Part shown: positions 15,803 to 24,557 of the stretch, piece after piece | Numbering within the stretch: position 1 is the stretch's first letter | Layout of the letters: each line of letters begins with the position of its first letter | Assembly (NCBI GenBank): GCA_035634255.1 | Contig: DASQDI010000068.1 | Span: 40,471 to 104,470, forward strand | Reading direction: 5' to 3' | Length of the DNA stretch: 64,000 nt | DNA from: DATLMR01 sp035634255 | GTDB lineage: Bacteria > Acidobacteriota > Blastocatellia > UBA7656 | The notes under the pieces: model-generated | The model's database searches: none | The model's input: the letters and a program-made list of their open reading frames with translations, nothing else | What the model was told of the DNA's origin: nothing | Translations under genes and position numbers: made by a program

Positions 15803-18800
15803 ATGTTTAGATTGGAAAAGTTAGAGATCAGCGGCTTCAAATCGTTCGCCGACCGCACCTCGCTCGTCTTCGGGGAGGGGATAACCGGCGTCGTCGGCCC
15901 GAACGGCTGCGGGAAGAGCAACATCGCGGAGGCCATCTCGTGGGTGCTCGGCGAGCAGTCGGCCAAGAACCTGCGCGGCGGCAAGATGGAAGACGTGATT
16001 TTCAACGGCACGCGCGACCGCAAGCCCGTGGGGCTGGCCGAAGTCACGCTCACTCTCGTCGCCATCGAAGACATAGCCGCGCGCGACTCCGACGACGGGA
16101 AGGACGCCCAGGACGAATACGAAGACGTGGTCGAAAAGGCCGAGCGCGCCGCCCAATCCGCCCGCGACCTCGTTCAGGGGATAACGCGGGAGGCGTCTCA
16201 GGAGGCCGCGCGCGAAGGCGAGGGTTCGGAGCCCTCCGCGTCGGCCGCGGTCGAGTCGGATCAAACGGCCCCGCTCGCGGGCGGGCCGGACGCGGAGCAA
16301 CCCCAGGCGGCTCAGACGGAACCGCAGACTAAGGCGGCCGACCGCAGCCGCGCGAAGACGCCCCGCAGGCGAAAGGCGGTCGCCGTCTCCGCGGGCGAGC
16401 GCATCAGCGTGGGCCGCAGGCTCTACCGCACGGGGGACAGCGACTACCTGATGAATGGCCGCCCGTGCCTCCTCAGGGACATTCAGGATTTATTCGCGGG
16501 CACGGGGCTGGGCGGCTCGCATTACGCGATCATCGAGCAGGGGCGGATAGGGCAGATACTCTCGTCCAAGCCGCTCGACCGCCGCGCGCTCATCGAGGAA
16601 GCAGCGGGCATAACCAAATTCAAAACGCGAAAGCGCTCCGCGGAATTGAAGCTCGAATCCGCGAAGCAGAACCTATCGCGGCTCAACGACATCATCTCCG
16701 AGGTGGAGCGGCAGGTGAACAGCCTCAAGCGGCAGGCGCAGAAGGCGCGCCGCTACAGGCGCTTGCGCGAAGAGATGCGCAGCCTGCAAAAGCTCACCTT
16801 CACCGCCGACTACTACAGGCTCAACGCGGCCATCGAGCGGATCGCCGGGGAGTTCGAGTCGGCGGGGGCGAATCAGAGGGAACTGGACGCGCGGCTCGTC
16901 GAGCGCGAGACCGAGTACCGCGCGGTCTCCGCCGAGGCGCGGGCGGCCGAGGACGGTCTTTCGGCCCTCCGCGAGCAGGCCGCAGCCATCGAGCTTGAGG
17001 CCGACCGCGCGCGCAATCGCAGGGCTTTCGAAGAGCAGCAGCTTAAAGAATTGTCCGCCCGCATCGAGGAGCTCGAACGCGACCAGCAGGCCTTGTCGGA
17101 GCGGCTCTCCATGCTCGAAGCCGAGGCCGAACGCCGGGCGTCGGACCTGAAATCGCTTGAGACGGAGGTCTCTTTCGAGCAGGTCGATCTGCTGAATCGC
17201 GAGGGCGAGTACCAGGCCGAGCTCGCCCGGCTCAGGGAGGCCGAGAGCGAAATCGAGCAACTGCGCCAGCGGCTCGTTTCGGAGATCGGCATGACCGAGC
17301 GCCTGCGGAACACCGGCGCGAGCCTCGAAGACACGCTCCGCCGCGTCGTGCTCAAGCAGACCAACCTCCACTCCGAGATGGAGCGCGCGGAGGCCCGGCA
17401 GTCCGAGGCCGCGAGCGAATACGCGCGCGTGGGCTCGGAAGTCGAAGACAACCGCGTGAGGCTGCTCGACCTGTCGGCGCGCATCTCGGAGCGCTCGACG
17501 CAACTCTCCGCGCTCAGGGAGCAGGAGGAGGATTACCGCTCGCGGCTCTCGGCCATTCACGGCGAGCGCACCTCGGCGGAGCACAGGCTCCTGTCACTCG
17601 AAGAGGTGGACGCGCACCGCTCTTACTACTCCGACGCGGTCCAGCAGGTGCTCTCGCCCGAGCAGGCGGCTCGCATAAACGGGCTCGGCACCCTCGCCGA
17701 CTTCGTCGAGGTCGAGGCGCAGTACGAGCGCCTGATTGAGAGCCTTTTCGGGCGGGAGCTTCAGTGCGTGCTCGTGCCGACCATAGACGACGCGCTCGCG
17801 GGCGTGGAGTACATAAAGGCTTCGGAGCTTGGGCGGGGCGCGTTCCTTGTCGTCGGGCTGCACGGGGGCGAAGGCGAGCCCTCCGATTTCCTCGTGGAGT
17901 CTCCCGCCGGCGACGGCGCGGTCACGGAGATGATCTCGATTGACCGCCAGCTGCCGCCCGCGCGAAGCCTCGACGCCGACGTAGGGACGGAACTTTACTC
18001 GGAGAACCGGAGCTTCGCCGAAGAGATATTTGATGAAAAGATTCTCGGCGGGGACGCCGAAACGGAGGGCGACGAGCCGGCCGAGAGCTTCGACGAGGCG
18101 GTGCGGGTCTCGTACGACGAGGCGTCCGCGCCCGCCGAAGGGAACCTCGCCGAAGACCGCGCGCGGCGCGAGCAGTTCGACCGCGAGGCTGCCGTGAGCG
18201 CGGGCAGGTTTCAGCTCGACGTGTTGCGCGCCATAGACCTGCTCAGGCTGCGGCCGGAGATTAAGACGGTAGTCGAGCGCGCTTTTCCTGAAAAATGCGC
18301 CGCCTACGTCGTTCCTGATATCGAGGCCGCGCTCCAACTCTCCATCGAGAACGCCTCGCGCGTCTACGTCACGTACGAAGGGGAGCAGGTCGTCAACGGC
18401 CGCCTGATAGTGACCGGCGCGCAGGCGGGGCAGAAGGGCACGTCCCTGCTCGGCCTCAAGCGCGAGATCAAAGAGCTGAGGGTGAGGACCGTTGAGCTGC
18501 GGGCCGAAGAGGGGCGGCTTTCGGAGCAGCTCTCGGGGGCGCGTCAGCAGTTTCAGGAGGTCGAAGGCGAGACCTCTTCGCTCGACCTCGAATTGCGCGA
18601 GCACGAGAAGGCCGTGGCCGCGCGCGACTCGCAACTGGAGGGGCTCGCCCGCGACCTGGAGCGCGCGCGGCAGCACGTGCGCGTGGTCGAGGCGGAGCTT
18701 GAGCAGACGGCCGACGAGCGGGCTGATCTCGAATCGCGGATCCTGCGACTGGGCGAGGAGCTGAAGGCGGCCGAAGCCTCCCGCGACATCGTGCAGCAGT

Positions 18801-20065
18801 CGCTCACGTCCGCGCAGTCCGCATTCCTCGAAATGCGCGGCAAGGTCGAGCAGATGTCGGAGCAGCTCTCAAGCGCGCGCGCTTCGGTCGCCGCCCGCGT
18901 CGAGCGGTTGCAGGCCGCGCGCTCCGAGGTGCGGAGGATAGAGAACGAGTCGGAAGAGCTTCGCGGGCGGATCAACCGCAACCGGCTTGAGCTTTACGAG
19001 AGCCACGGCCGCGCGGAGCAGTTGACCGAGTCGCGCGCGGAAGCCGAGACGACCGCCGCGCGCTTCGAGGCCGAGCAGGCGGGGCTCGCGCAGGAGATCG
19101 GCGTCGCCGGGGAGGCCATGGCTTCCGCCCGCGCGCGCGCGGACGAGCTCGAAAAGATGCTCACGGAGCTGAGGCAGGCGGCGGGCGCGGCGCACGAGCG
19201 GCGCGGGCAGATCGAGGTCGAGCGCGCGCGCATAGAGTCGGAAGCCGAGCACCTGACCCGCTCCTGTTTTTCGGAGCTCGCCATGTCGCTCGAAGACGTG
19301 GTCACGAGCGTCGAGCTGGGGCAGGCCGCGCGGCAGTTCTCCGCCGACGACGAGCCGGAGCCCGCGCAGGCCGAAGCGCCGGAGGGCGAGCCTCAGGCGG
19401 CCTCAGACTCCGGCATCGACATCGACGCGGCGAAGGCGCGGCTCGACGAGCTGAGGGTGAAGATCGACGAGATGGGGCCCGTGAACATGATGGCGCTCGA
19501 AGAGCTTGAGGAGTCGGACCAGCGATTCACTTTCCTCTCCGAGCAGCGGCGCGATATCCTTGACTCGATCAAGCTGACGGAAGAGGCCCTGTCGGAGATC
19601 AAGCGCCGGTCGCGCGAGCGGTTCCGCCACGCCTTCATGCACGTCAACCGGAACTTCCAGGAGATGTTCGTGGAGCTGTTCGGGGGCGGGCGCGGCGAGA
19701 TGATCCTCATCGACGAGGAAGACGTTCTCGAATCGGGGATCGACCTGATCGCGCAGCCGCCCGGAAAGAGGTTGCAGAACGTCCTGCTCCTGAGCGGCGG
19801 CGAGAAAGCGATGGCGGCAATCGCCCTCGTGCTCGCGATATTCCAGTACCGGCCGTCGCCCTTCTGCATACTCGACGAGGTCGACGCGCCGCTCGACGAG
19901 ATGAACGTGGGCCGCTTCTCGAATAAAGTTATCGAGATGAGCGAGGGCACGCAGTTCCTCGTCATCACTCACAACAAGCGCACGATGGAAGCGGCGCGCG
20001 CCCTGTACGGCGTCACGATGGAAGAGCCCGGCGTTTCCAAGCTGGTCTCTGTAAAGTTCGAGTAG
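15803..20065 (+). CDS. smc: Chromosome segregation/condensation ATPase SMC with large inserts
   Basis: 1420 residues, well above the usual 1150-1200. The N-terminal half-ATPase has GFKSFADRT and the Walker A GPNGCGKSNI (residues 32-41). The C-terminal half has the ABC signature LLSGGEKAMAAIALVLAIF and Walker B FCILDEVDAPLDE. Two long coiled coils flank a hinge around residues 610-910. Three inserts stand out: about residues 88-198 between VTLTL and ISVGRRLYRTG, Ala/Glu/Pro-rich with a basic patch (KTPRRRK); about 695-800 inside the hinge, acidic; and about 1175-1205, acidic. SMC forms the ring that organises and segregates the chromosome; partners ScpA and ScpB are not in the window. GAGG precedes ATG 15803. 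Confidence 0.95.
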   Translation: MFRLEKLEISGFKSFADRTSLVFGEGITGVVGPNGCGKSNIAEAISWVLGEQSAKNLRGGKMEDVIFNGTRDRKPVGLAEVTLTLVAIEDIAARDSDDGKDAQDEYEDVVEKAERAAQSARDLVQGITREASQEAAREGEGSEPSASAAVESDQTAPLAGGPDAEQPQAAQTEPQTKAADRSRAKTPRRRKAVAVSAGERISVGRRLYRTGDSDYLMNGRPCLLRDIQDLFAGTGLGGSHYAIIEQGRIGQILSSKPLDRRALIEEAAGITKFKTRKRSAELKLESAKQNLSRLNDIISEVERQVNSLKRQAQKARRYRRLREEMRSLQKLTFTADYYRLNAAIERIAGEFESAGANQRELDARLVERETEYRAVSAEARAAEDGLSALREQAAAIELEADRARNRRAFEEQQLKELSARIEELERDQQALSERLSMLEAEAERRASDLKSLETEVSFEQVDLLNREGEYQAELARLREAESEIEQLRQRLVSEIGMTERLRNTGASLEDTLRRVVLKQTNLHSEMERAEARQSEAASEYARVGSEVEDNRVRLLDLSARISERSTQLSALREQEEDYRSRLSAIHGERTSAEHRLLSLEEVDAHRSYYSDAVQQVLSPEQAARINGLGTLADFVEVEAQYERLIESLFGRELQCVLVPTIDDALAGVEYIKASELGRGAFLVVGLHGGEGEPSDFLVESPAGDGAVTEMISIDRQLPPARSLDADVGTELYSENRSFAEEIFDEKILGGDAETEGDEPAESFDEAVRVSYDEASAPAEGNLAEDRARREQFDREAAVSAGRFQLDVLRAIDLLRLRPEIKTVVERAFPEKCAAYVVPDIEAALQLSIENASRVYVTYEGEQVVNGRLIVTGAQAGQKGTSLLGLKREIKELRVRTVELRAEEGRLSEQLSGARQQFQEVEGETSSLDLELREHEKAVAARDSQLEGLARDLERARQHVRVVEAELEQTADERADLESRILRLGEELKAAEASRDIVQQSLTSAQSAFLEMRGKVEQMSEQLSSARASVAARVERLQAARSEVRRIENESEELRGRINRNRLELYESHGRAEQLTESRAEAETTAARFEAEQAGLAQEIGVAGEAMASARARADELEKMLTELRQAAGAAHERRGQIEVERARIESEAEHLTRSCFSELAMSLEDVVTSVELGQAARQFSADDEPEPAQAEAPEGEPQAASDSGIDIDAAKARLDELRVKIDEMGPVNMMALEELEESDQRFTFLSEQRRDILDSIKLTEEALSEIKRRSRERFRHAFMHVNRNFQEMFVELFGGGRGEMILIDEEDVLESGIDLIAQPPGKRLQNVLLLSGGEKAMAAIALVLAIFQYRPSPFCILDEVDAPLDEMNVGRFSNKVIEMSEGTQFLVITHNKRTMEAARALYGVTMEEPGVSKLVSVKFE

Positions 20066-20086
20066 GGAAGCACCGGGGAATTCTTT

Positions 20087-20893
20087 ATGGGTGTACACAG
20101 TGAAGCGCAAAAGGCGCGCCCTTCGGGGCGCGGGGGCCGGGGCCCGGAGCCGAAAGCGGCGCGCGTGCCGGCCGCGATCTCGGCCCTGATGGCCTGCCTC
20201 TTCTCCCTCTCCTTTGTTCCGGGTCCGGGCCCGCACGCGCGGGCCGGGGCTCAAGGATTGGATAAACCTGTCGCGGCCGAGACTCGGGCGTCTTCCGATT
20301 CGAGCTTCAGTTACAGGTTCGAGAACCCGCGCTTTGTCATCCCCCTGCTGGAGGTCGACGTGTCGGCCGACGGCAGCGGGCAGGTCCGGTTCAAGCGCGG
20401 CGAGTCCGACGAGATAATCGATTTCAATCTCAAGCTCAGCCCCCCGACCCTCGCGCGCATCCGCGAGCTTCTCGACAGCTCGCACTTTTTCGACTCGACC
20501 GAAGAGTACCAGAGCAAGAGGGACTTCTCTTACCTCGGGTGGATGACGATCTCCGCGCGGCAGGGCGGGCGCGAGCGCACGGTCCGGTTCAATCACACGG
20601 CCAACCTTGAGATGAAGGAGCTGGCGGACATCTTCCGCGCCATCGGCACTCAGGGCATGCACCTGTTCAACATCGAGACGAGCCAGGAGTACCAGCCGCT
20701 CGATCTGCCGGGCCAGCTTCAGGCGCTAGAAAACGACCTGCGCCTTCAGAGGGTGGCGGAGCCGGACCGGATGCTCTCCGTGCTGCGCGAGATAGCCGGG
20801 AACGACACCGCGCCCCTGATCGCCCGCAACCATGCTTCGCGCATCGTCTCCGCGATTGAAAAGAAGAAGTTCAAATCGATGCTGGATAAGTGA
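20087..20893 (+). CDS. Exported or membrane-anchored protein of unknown function
   Basis: 268 residues from ATG 20087, 21 bp after smc and probably cotranscribed. A basic, Gly/Pro-rich N-terminus precedes a hydrophobic segment (VPAAISALMACLFSLSFVPG, about residues 26-46), which could be a late signal peptide or anchor. The remainder is an alpha/beta region with no motif I recognise; YRFENPRFVIPLLEVDVSADG and FDSTEEYQSKRDFSYLGW are its most conserved-looking parts. The C-terminal 60 residues are helical and charged (LQALENDLRLQRVAEPDRML). A link to SMC function is suggested only by position. Confidence 0.6.
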   Translation: MGVHSEAQKARPSGRGGRGPEPKAARVPAAISALMACLFSLSFVPGPGPHARAGAQGLDKPVAAETRASSDSSFSYRFENPRFVIPLLEVDVSADGSGQVRFKRGESDEIIDFNLKLSPPTLARIRELLDSSHFFDSTEEYQSKRDFSYLGWMTISARQGGRERTVRFNHTANLEMKELADIFRAIGTQGMHLFNIETSQEYQPLDLPGQLQALENDLRLQRVAEPDRMLSVLREIAGNDTAPLIARNHASRIVSAIEKKKFKSMLDK

Positions 20894-20926
20894 CTTCGGG
20901 GAGGGGTTGACGAGCGCGCGATAAAA

Positions 20927-20962
20927 TCTCCGGGGCGGTTCCTGCGTTGACCGCCCCGGAGA
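20927..20962 (+). terminator. Perfect hairpin between two unknown genes
   Basis: A 13-bp perfect stem (TCTCCGGGGCGGT, 20927-20939, with 20950-20962) and a 10-base loop, 34 bp after the stop at 20893. There is no T-run. It contains the in-frame TTG (20947) that could otherwise start the next gene and so argues for the ATG at 20983 instead. Confidence 0.55.
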
Positions 20963-20982
20963 AATCCCACATCGGTTTCATT

Positions 20983-22299
20983 ATGTTCATCCCACGCGGC
21001 AAGGCCATACATGAAAATCTTGCGACGAGCTTCGTGCTGCTCGAGGCCCTCGTCGAGGACCTGTGCGAAGGCGGCTTTTCGGGGGCGGTCGAGATAACCC
21101 TGCGCGATACCGACGGCCACGTGATAATAGACCGGGGGAAGCTGGCGGCCGCCATCGAAAGGCGGGAAGGCGGCGGCTACTCGCGAACGTCCGTGGCCGA
21201 GCTCGCGGCCATGTCGCGCCGCGAGCGGGGCCGCGTGTCGGTCTACGGGTTCTCGGAAGGCGTCGCCTCCGCCATCGCGAGTCGCTTCCTCGCGCAGCCC
21301 CTCTACACCAACCTGAGCACCGATTTCGCCGACCTCGAAAAGATGCTTATGAAGCTCAGCCGCGAGCGGGACCGCCAGTGGTTCGTCGAAATCACCGTCG
21401 CCGGCGGCAAGGTCACGTTGATTCACCTGATGGATGATCGTTGCCGGATCGTGACGGAAGAGGCGGAATCGCCGGGCTCCGACCGCGACGGCCTGGACCC
21501 GTCTGAGAACAGGGCGCTCGGAGACCTGCTCTCCGAAGTCAACCGTCAGGGCGGTATGTTCGATGTCTACTTCGCGCGACTGGACGCGGCGGCTGACTCC
21601 GCGGAGACGCTCGGGCCGGAAGAAAAACTTCCCGAGCTGCGGGCCGACGAGCCGGAGCCTTCGACCACTCAACACGCTGCGCCTGCCATGCCCGTCACGG
21701 AAGACCCGCCCCGAGCCCCGTTTGACGAGGACGCTCACACTCCTTTTCAAACGCCCGAGCCCGCTTCGACCGCGGGCGAGCCGGATAAACCGGATGAAAT
21801 AGAACTGGGCGCGGACGCGAGCGAGAGCGCGCCCGACCCGACCCCCCCCGCGAGTGCGGGGCGGGCCGCCTCCCTGCCGCGCTCCGGCGCTCTGAAAGAC
21901 GCGGAAGCGATGGTTGAGATCAAGCGGCTGATGGGAGAGATCGCCCGCACCATCGAGGTCTCCACGCAGGCAATCGAGCAGCGCGACAGCTTCTCGATGT
22001 ACCTCCGCACGGGGCAATTGAAGATCGCGGACCGCTACCCGTTCCTCGACCCGTTCGGGGCGGAGTTCGAATACCTCGGGGGCGAGATCGCCTTCGTCGG
22101 GCGGGCGAAACCCGAGGAGTTTATCGCGGGGCTCACGGAAGCTCTCAGGCTCGCCGTGGTCGGCGTGGCCGAATCGAGCCTCCAGACTTCGCGGCTCCGG
22201 GCGCGAATCGCGGAAGACCTGCGCGGCCTCCTGGATCGCAACCGGGCCGAGCTGGAACGCTACGGCCTTGATGGCTCCATACAGGAGATTGTTGGGTAG
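20983..22299 (+). CDS. Two-domain protein of unknown function with disordered linker
   Basis: 438 residues from ATG 20983 (MFIPRGKAIHENLATSFVLL); an in-frame TTG at 20947 lies inside a stable hairpin and is less likely. The N-terminal 185 residues form an alpha/beta region with repeated FxGAVEIT / WFVEITVAGGKVTLI strands, loosely reminiscent of PATAN/DUF4388-type effector domains, though I would not assign it. Residues about 205-310 are a Pro/Glu/Asp/Ala-rich low-complexity linker. The C-terminal domain (about 315-438) starts with helices (KDAEAMVEIKRLMGEIARTIE) and includes YPFLDPFGAEFEYLGGEIAF. No signal peptide is visible, so it is probably cytoplasmic. Confidence 0.6.
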   Translation: MFIPRGKAIHENLATSFVLLEALVEDLCEGGFSGAVEITLRDTDGHVIIDRGKLAAAIERREGGGYSRTSVAELAAMSRRERGRVSVYGFSEGVASAIASRFLAQPLYTNLSTDFADLEKMLMKLSRERDRQWFVEITVAGGKVTLIHLMDDRCRIVTEEAESPGSDRDGLDPSENRALGDLLSEVNRQGGMFDVYFARLDAAADSAETLGPEEKLPELRADEPEPSTTQHAAPAMPVTEDPPRAPFDEDAHTPFQTPEPASTAGEPDKPDEIELGADASESAPDPTPPASAGRAASLPRSGALKDAEAMVEIKRLMGEIARTIEVSTQAIEQRDSFSMYLRTGQLKIADRYPFLDPFGAEFEYLGGEIAFVGRAKPEEFIAGLTEALRLAVVGVAESSLQTSRLRARIAEDLRGLLDRNRAELERYGLDGSIQEIVG

Positions 22300-22300
22300 G

Positions 22301-22452
22301 GGCCGGTGGTCAGTAGTCGGGGGCCAGAGCGGGGGACGGCGGCCCTCAGTCCCGTTAATGATTCGAGACTCTCTTTATTGAATCCCTTTCGATTTAATCA
22401 AAATCCTCGGGAGCATCACCGGCTCCTGACCCCCGACCACTGACCACTGCCA
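22301..22452. repeat. Dispersed inverted-repeat element, copy A (invades miaA 3' end)
   Basis: The left arm at about 22301-22334 (GTGGTCAGTAGTCGGGGGCC core) is the imperfect reverse complement of the right arm at 22419-22452. The AT-richer centre (22371-22411) matches the centres of copies B and C (TTTATTGAATCCC..., TTTCGATTTAATC, CCTCGGG). The right arm encodes the last 19 or so residues of MiaA (…AVVSGRGSGAGDAPEDFD) and supplies its stop codon. It resembles a REP/MITE-type element; no transposase is nearby. Confidence 0.7.
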
Positions 22453-23371
22453 CCGCTTCCGCGAAGGCTTCGGGCTCATTCCCGAATCTGTTGATCCACG
22501 TCACGCCGGGCCAGGCCCGCCACCAACTCAACTGGCGCTTGGCGTAGTGCCGCGTATCCAGCTTCATCTGATTGAGCGCGTCTTCGCGCGTGCGCACGCC
22601 GCGAAGGTGCTCGACGACGCGGCGGTAGCCGTGGGCCTGAAACGCCTTCGCATTCCACGGGACCCCCGACCCGATGAGCGACTCGACCTCCTCGACCAGC
22701 CCGGCTTCAAACATATGATCGGCCCGCTCGTTTATGCGGGCGTAGAGCAGGTTTCGCGGAGGGTTGAGGGCGATCACCCGGATTCGCGGGGCGAAGTCGG
22801 GCGGCTCGGGCGTGACGGGCTGCGCCTCCGACAACCGCTCGCCCGTTTGAAAATAGACTTCGACCGCGCGCATGGTGCGCGACCAGTCGCGCGGGCTCAG
22901 GCGCGAGGCCGACTGCGGGTCCACGCGTCGAAGCAGGTCGTGCAGGTGGGTCGCGCCGCGCCGGTCGCGCAGCCGGATTAAACGGTCCCGAAGGCGCGGG
23001 TCGGTCTTCGGGCCTTCGAAAAGAGGCTGCACTATCGCCCTCAAGTAAAAGCCCGTGCCGCCCGCGAGCAGGGGGACGCGCCCGCGAGATTCGATCTCGC
23101 GGATGAGCTCCGTGGCCTCGCGCGCGTAATCGCCCGCGGTGAAATTCTCGACCGGCTCGACTATGTCGATCAGGTGGTGGGGGATCCCCTGCCGCTCCGC
23201 GGGGGGGACTTTCGCCGTGGCGATCTGAATCCCGCGGTAGACCTGGACCGAGTCGAGATTGATGATCTCGCCGCCGAGGGCGCGCGCCAATTTTATGGCG
23301 AGCTCGCTCTTGCCGGAAGCCGTCGGGCCTACGATCACCGGTATTGGTCCGGGTCTTTTTTGATCTTCCAT
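22394..23371 (-). CDS. miaA: tRNA dimethylallyltransferase MiaA
   Basis: 325 residues from ATG 23371, sharing one base with the fmt stop codon (TGATG). Motifs: PVIVGPTASGKSELAIKLAR (P-loop), NLDSVQVYRGIQIATAKVP (catalytic Asp and tRNA-binding loop), GIPHHLIDIVEP, LLAGGTGFYLRAIVQPLF and QTGERLSEAQ. The enzyme adds dimethylallyl to N6 of A37 in tRNAs reading UNN codons. KRQLSWWRAWPGVTWI marks the end of the conserved protein. The following tail, from about EAVAVVSG onward, is encoded by a dispersed inverted repeat (copy A), so the native C-terminus was probably replaced or extended; the catalytic core is intact. It is coupled to fmt. Confidence 0.93.
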   Translation of the reverse strand: MEDQKRPGPIPVIVGPTASGKSELAIKLARALGGEIINLDSVQVYRGIQIATAKVPPAERQGIPHHLIDIVEPVENFTAGDYAREATELIREIESRGRVPLLAGGTGFYLRAIVQPLFEGPKTDPRLRDRLIRLRDRRGATHLHDLLRRVDPQSASRLSPRDWSRTMRAVEVYFQTGERLSEAQPVTPEPPDFAPRIRVIALNPPRNLLYARINERADHMFEAGLVEEVESLIGSGVPWNAKAFQAHGYRRVVEHLRGVRTREDALNQMKLDTRHYAKRQLSWWRAWPGVTWINRFGNEPEAFAEAVAVVSGRGSGAGDAPEDFD

Positions 23372-24312
23372 CAATCAGAGATTGCGTCGCCCGTCGAGAG
23401 GCGCGCCCCGTTGAGAAAGTCGCGCGCCGGTGTCCTCCGCTTCCCTTCGATCTGCAACTCCTCGATCAGGAGCGCGGAGCCTCCCGCGCAGGCGACCGTA
23501 AAGCCGGACTTGCCGGTCGCGGTTATCGTCGCGGGCGCGGCCGAGGCGGGGAGGGCTTCGTCTTCGCGCGCGCGCCAGATGATAAGCCTCCCGCCGCGAA
23601 AGGTCGTGAAAGTTCCGGGCCACGGCTGGAAGGCCCGCACGCGGTTGACTATCTCTCGCGCGGGCATCCGCCAGTCTATCAACCCATCCTCACGTTTCAG
23701 GATGGGGGCATAGGTGGCGCGGGCGTCGTCCTGCGCTTCGGGGACCACCCCGCCGTCCGCGATGACCGGCAGCGTCTCCGACAGCAGGTCGGCCCCGACC
23801 CCCGCGAGTCTCGACAGGAGTTCGGGCGCGGTCTCTTCGGGGCCGATGGCGACGGAGCGCTTTGCGAACATCGGCCCGGTGTCGAGGCCCGCCTCCATCT
23901 GCATTATGGTGACGCCCGTCTCGCTCTCGCCGCGCGCGATGGCCCAGTTCACGGGGGCCGCGCCCCTGTACTTCGGCAGGAGAGATGCGTGGACGTTGAT
24001 GCAGCCGAGCCTCGGGATCGCGAGCATCCACTCGGGCAGTATCTTCCCGTAAGCGGCGACGACGCAGGCGTCGGGCGCGACCTCGGCGAAGACGGCGCGC
24101 ACCTCTTCGTTCGTTTTGATCCTGGCCGGCTGGTGGACCGCGAGGTTGTGTTCGAGCGCGAATGTCTTGACGGGGGGCGGCTGCAACTTATTGCCCCGGC
24201 CCGCGGGCTTGTCGGGCTGGGTGAATACGGCCTCGACTTGGTGCCCCCCTTCGACGAGCCGCGCGAGCGACGGCACTGCGAATTCCGGGGTGCCCATGAA
24301 GATCAGTCTCAT
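23371..24312 (-). CDS. fmt: Methionyl-tRNA formyltransferase
   Basis: 313 residues from ATG 24312. RLIFMGTPEFAVPSLARLVE is the standard Fmt start. VVAAYGKILPEWMLAIPRLG and INVHASLLPKYRGAAPVNWAI contain the catalytic Asn/His, and GVTIMQMEAGLDTGPM carries the Asp of the formyl-transfer site. A C-terminal OB-like domain follows (AFQPWPGTFTTFRGGRLII). The enzyme formylates initiator Met-tRNA using 10-formyl-THF. Its stop overlaps the miaA start by one base, so both tRNA-modifying genes are translationally coupled. The peptide deformylase gene often found upstream is absent; repeat copy B lies just upstream instead. Confidence 0.95.
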   Translation of the reverse strand: MRLIFMGTPEFAVPSLARLVEGGHQVEAVFTQPDKPAGRGNKLQPPPVKTFALEHNLAVHQPARIKTNEEVRAVFAEVAPDACVVAAYGKILPEWMLAIPRLGCINVHASLLPKYRGAAPVNWAIARGESETGVTIMQMEAGLDTGPMFAKRSVAIGPEETAPELLSRLAGVGADLLSETLPVIADGGVVPEAQDDARATYAPILKREDGLIDWRMPAREIVNRVRAFQPWPGTFTTFRGGRLIIWRAREDEALPASAAPATITATGKSGFTVACAGGSALLIEELQIEGKRRTPARDFLNGARLSTGDAISD

Positions 24313-24338
24313 ACTCTATGTCATACCAGATAAAGGGG

Positions 24339-24476
24339 GCAGGGGCCAGTGGCCGGGGGTCAGGAGTCAGGGGCTAAAGGAGGAGCATTCCAGATCCTAT
24401 TTACGGAATTCCGTTCGAGTAAATCGAAATCTCGGGTGGCGTCCCCGGCTCCCGACTCCTGACCACTGGCCCCTGA
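24339..24476. repeat. Dispersed inverted-repeat element, copy B (most complete)
   Basis: The left arm at 24341-24373 (AGGGGCCAGTGG…TCAGGAGTCAGGGGC) pairs with the right arm at about 24448-24476 (CTCCCGACTCCTGACCACTGGCCCC, read in two parts). The centre contains GAGTAAATCGAAATCTCGGG; a 24-bp block at 24414-24437 is identical to 27237-27260 in copy C. It lies in the gap between fmt and the aldolase gene, and a TATAAT sits 14 bp beyond the right arm. Confidence 0.8.
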
Positions 24477-24489
24477 TCCTTGATCCCTC

Positions 24490-24495
24490 TATAAT
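24490..24495 (+). promoter_or_regulatory. Consensus -10 element before the aldolase gene
   Basis: A perfect TATAAT, 62 bp before ATG 24558. No good -35 hexamer is found 16-18 bp upstream; that position falls in the right arm of repeat copy B. An activator or extended contact may be needed, or the match is chance. Confidence 0.35.
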
Positions 24496-24557
24496 CTCAA
24501 TTTACTGTCTTGGCTGAAACCATGCGGTGGGGCAAGGCGTAAAGTAGAGCGACGCAT

